NCBI GenBank assembly: GCA_030681635.1
Contig: JAUXRT010000525.1
Span: forward strand, 1-18,841
Source of the DNA: Reyranella sp.
GTDB taxonomy: Bacteria > Pseudomonadota > Alphaproteobacteria > Reyranellales > Reyranellaceae
Reading direction: 5' to 3'
Length of the DNA: 18,841 nt
Positions 18,299-18,841 of this stretch are shown here, in pieces (the stretch's first letter is position 1; the number at the start of each line of letters is the position of its first letter). The translations under genes were made by a program, and so were the position numbers. The notes beneath the pieces were generated by a model. The model was not told the DNA's origin and did no database searches. It was given only the letters and a program-made list of their open reading frames with translations.

Positions 18299-18841
18299 CT
18301 AGAGCCCCAACATCGCCTTGGCCATGATCCCGCGCTGCACTTCCGAGGAGCCGCCGTAGATCGTCATCTTGCGGCCGTTGAAGTAGCGCGGCGCCAGCAC
18401 GTCGACACCCTCGGGCCCGATCGGCTCGACGTTGGCGTTCCAGGCCCGCTGTTCGGGGAACGGCTGGCTATAATAGCCGGCGGCCTCGACCGCGGATTCC
18501 TGGACCTGCTGCATGACCTCGGTGCCGCGCAGCTTGATCATCGAGGAGAGCGGCCCGGGGTTCTGGCCCGAGGCGAGCTTGGAATAGAATTCCTGCTCGA
18601 ACATTTCGAGGCCCGAGATCTCGATGTCCATGCGCGCGAGCTTCTCGCGCCAGGCCGTGTCGGCCATGATCGACTCCTCGCCGTCCGGCATCGACATCGC
18701 GAGCCGCTTCAGCTTCTCGAAGCCCGACCGCAGTCGCGGACTATAAGGATTTCCGCCACGCTCGAACTCGAGCAGGTACTTGGCATAGGTCCAGCCCATG
18801 TTCTCTTCGCCGACGCGGTTCTCGACCGGCACCTTCACGTC
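18299..18841 (-). CDS. Acyl-CoA dehydrogenase, C-terminal part (cut by window edge)
   Basis: The last 180 codons of a second FadE-like dehydrogenase; the frame runs off the right edge and begins in the DVKVPVEN block that is internal in its neighbour. It carries LLEFERGG, the helical C-terminal domain, RGTEVMQQVQESAVEAAGYY and the terminal IYGGSSEVQRGIMAKAMLGL. It is clearly paralogous to the gene at 17019-18233 over this whole length, with the same Gly in place of the medium-chain catalytic Glu and the same LEFER glutamate. It is the upstream gene of the pair, so both probably share a promoter outside the window. Confidence 0.92.
   Translation of the reverse strand, partial: DVKVPVENRVGEENMGWTYAKYLLEFERGGNPYSPRLRSGFEKLKRLAMSMPDGEESIMADTAWREKLARMDIEISGLEMFEQEFYSKLASGQNPGPLSSMIKLRGTEVMQQVQESAVEAAGYYSQPFPEQRAWNANVEPIGPEGVDVLAPRYFNGRKMTIYGGSSEVQRGIMAKAMLGL

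Overview
The window is high-GC DNA with short gaps, stop-start overlaps and operon-like gene runs. Gene content (a PpiD-type isomerase next to trpE, a BadH-like dehydrogenase, paired acyl-CoA dehydrogenases, an NHLM peptide-export cassette) suggests an alphaproteobacterium of the Rhodospirillales, Reyranella or Hyphomicrobiales sort. That placement is inference from content and style, not from a marker gene.

Left half, plus strand (34-7909), eight genes in three blocks. (1) A membrane-anchored SurA/PpiD-type periplasmic foldase, then trpE (anthranilate synthase component I) 7 nt later. (2) A crotonase-family protein that lacks both hydratase glutamates and whose Shine-Dalgarno lies inside a perfect 7-bp hairpin, then a short-chain dehydrogenase closely resembling 2-hydroxycyclohexanecarboxyl-CoA dehydrogenase (BadH). 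(3) A DUF350 membrane protein, a small Gly/Ser/Thr-rich lipoprotein-like protein and a glutathionylspermidine-synthase-like ATP-grasp enzyme, in the same order as E. coli yjfL-yjfM-yjfC, with a TauD-type dioxygenase attached through an ATGA overlap.

A 436-bp gap (7910-8345) separates convergent transcription units. It holds a terminator-like hairpin for each side and no convincing gene.

Right half, minus strand. Read in transcription order from the right edge: the C-terminal part of an acyl-CoA dehydrogenase, a 25-bp perfect palindrome, a second paralogous acyl-CoA dehydrogenase, an aldo/keto reductase, a 140-aa glycine-rich-domain-protein-like protein with a conserved WHxH/DC/HH pattern, a Nif11-type RiPP precursor with a double-Gly site and a two-Cys core, a 20-bp repeat of its leader end in another frame, an HlyD-type secretion protein, a C39 peptidase/ABC exporter, a second ABC exporter with a ~400-aa N-terminal extension, and finally a second precursor of the nitrile-hydratase-leader (NHLP, proteusin-like) class.

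The most interesting system is this NHLM-type cassette at 8346-15467. One dedicated export and leader-cleavage apparatus is bracketed by two precursor peptides from different leader families, and no recognisable RiPP-modifying enzyme is in the window. The two ABC subunits carry complementary departures from consensus (Gln for the Walker B glutamate in one, LNGGQ signature in the other), as expected if they form an asymmetric heterodimer with one degenerate ATP site.
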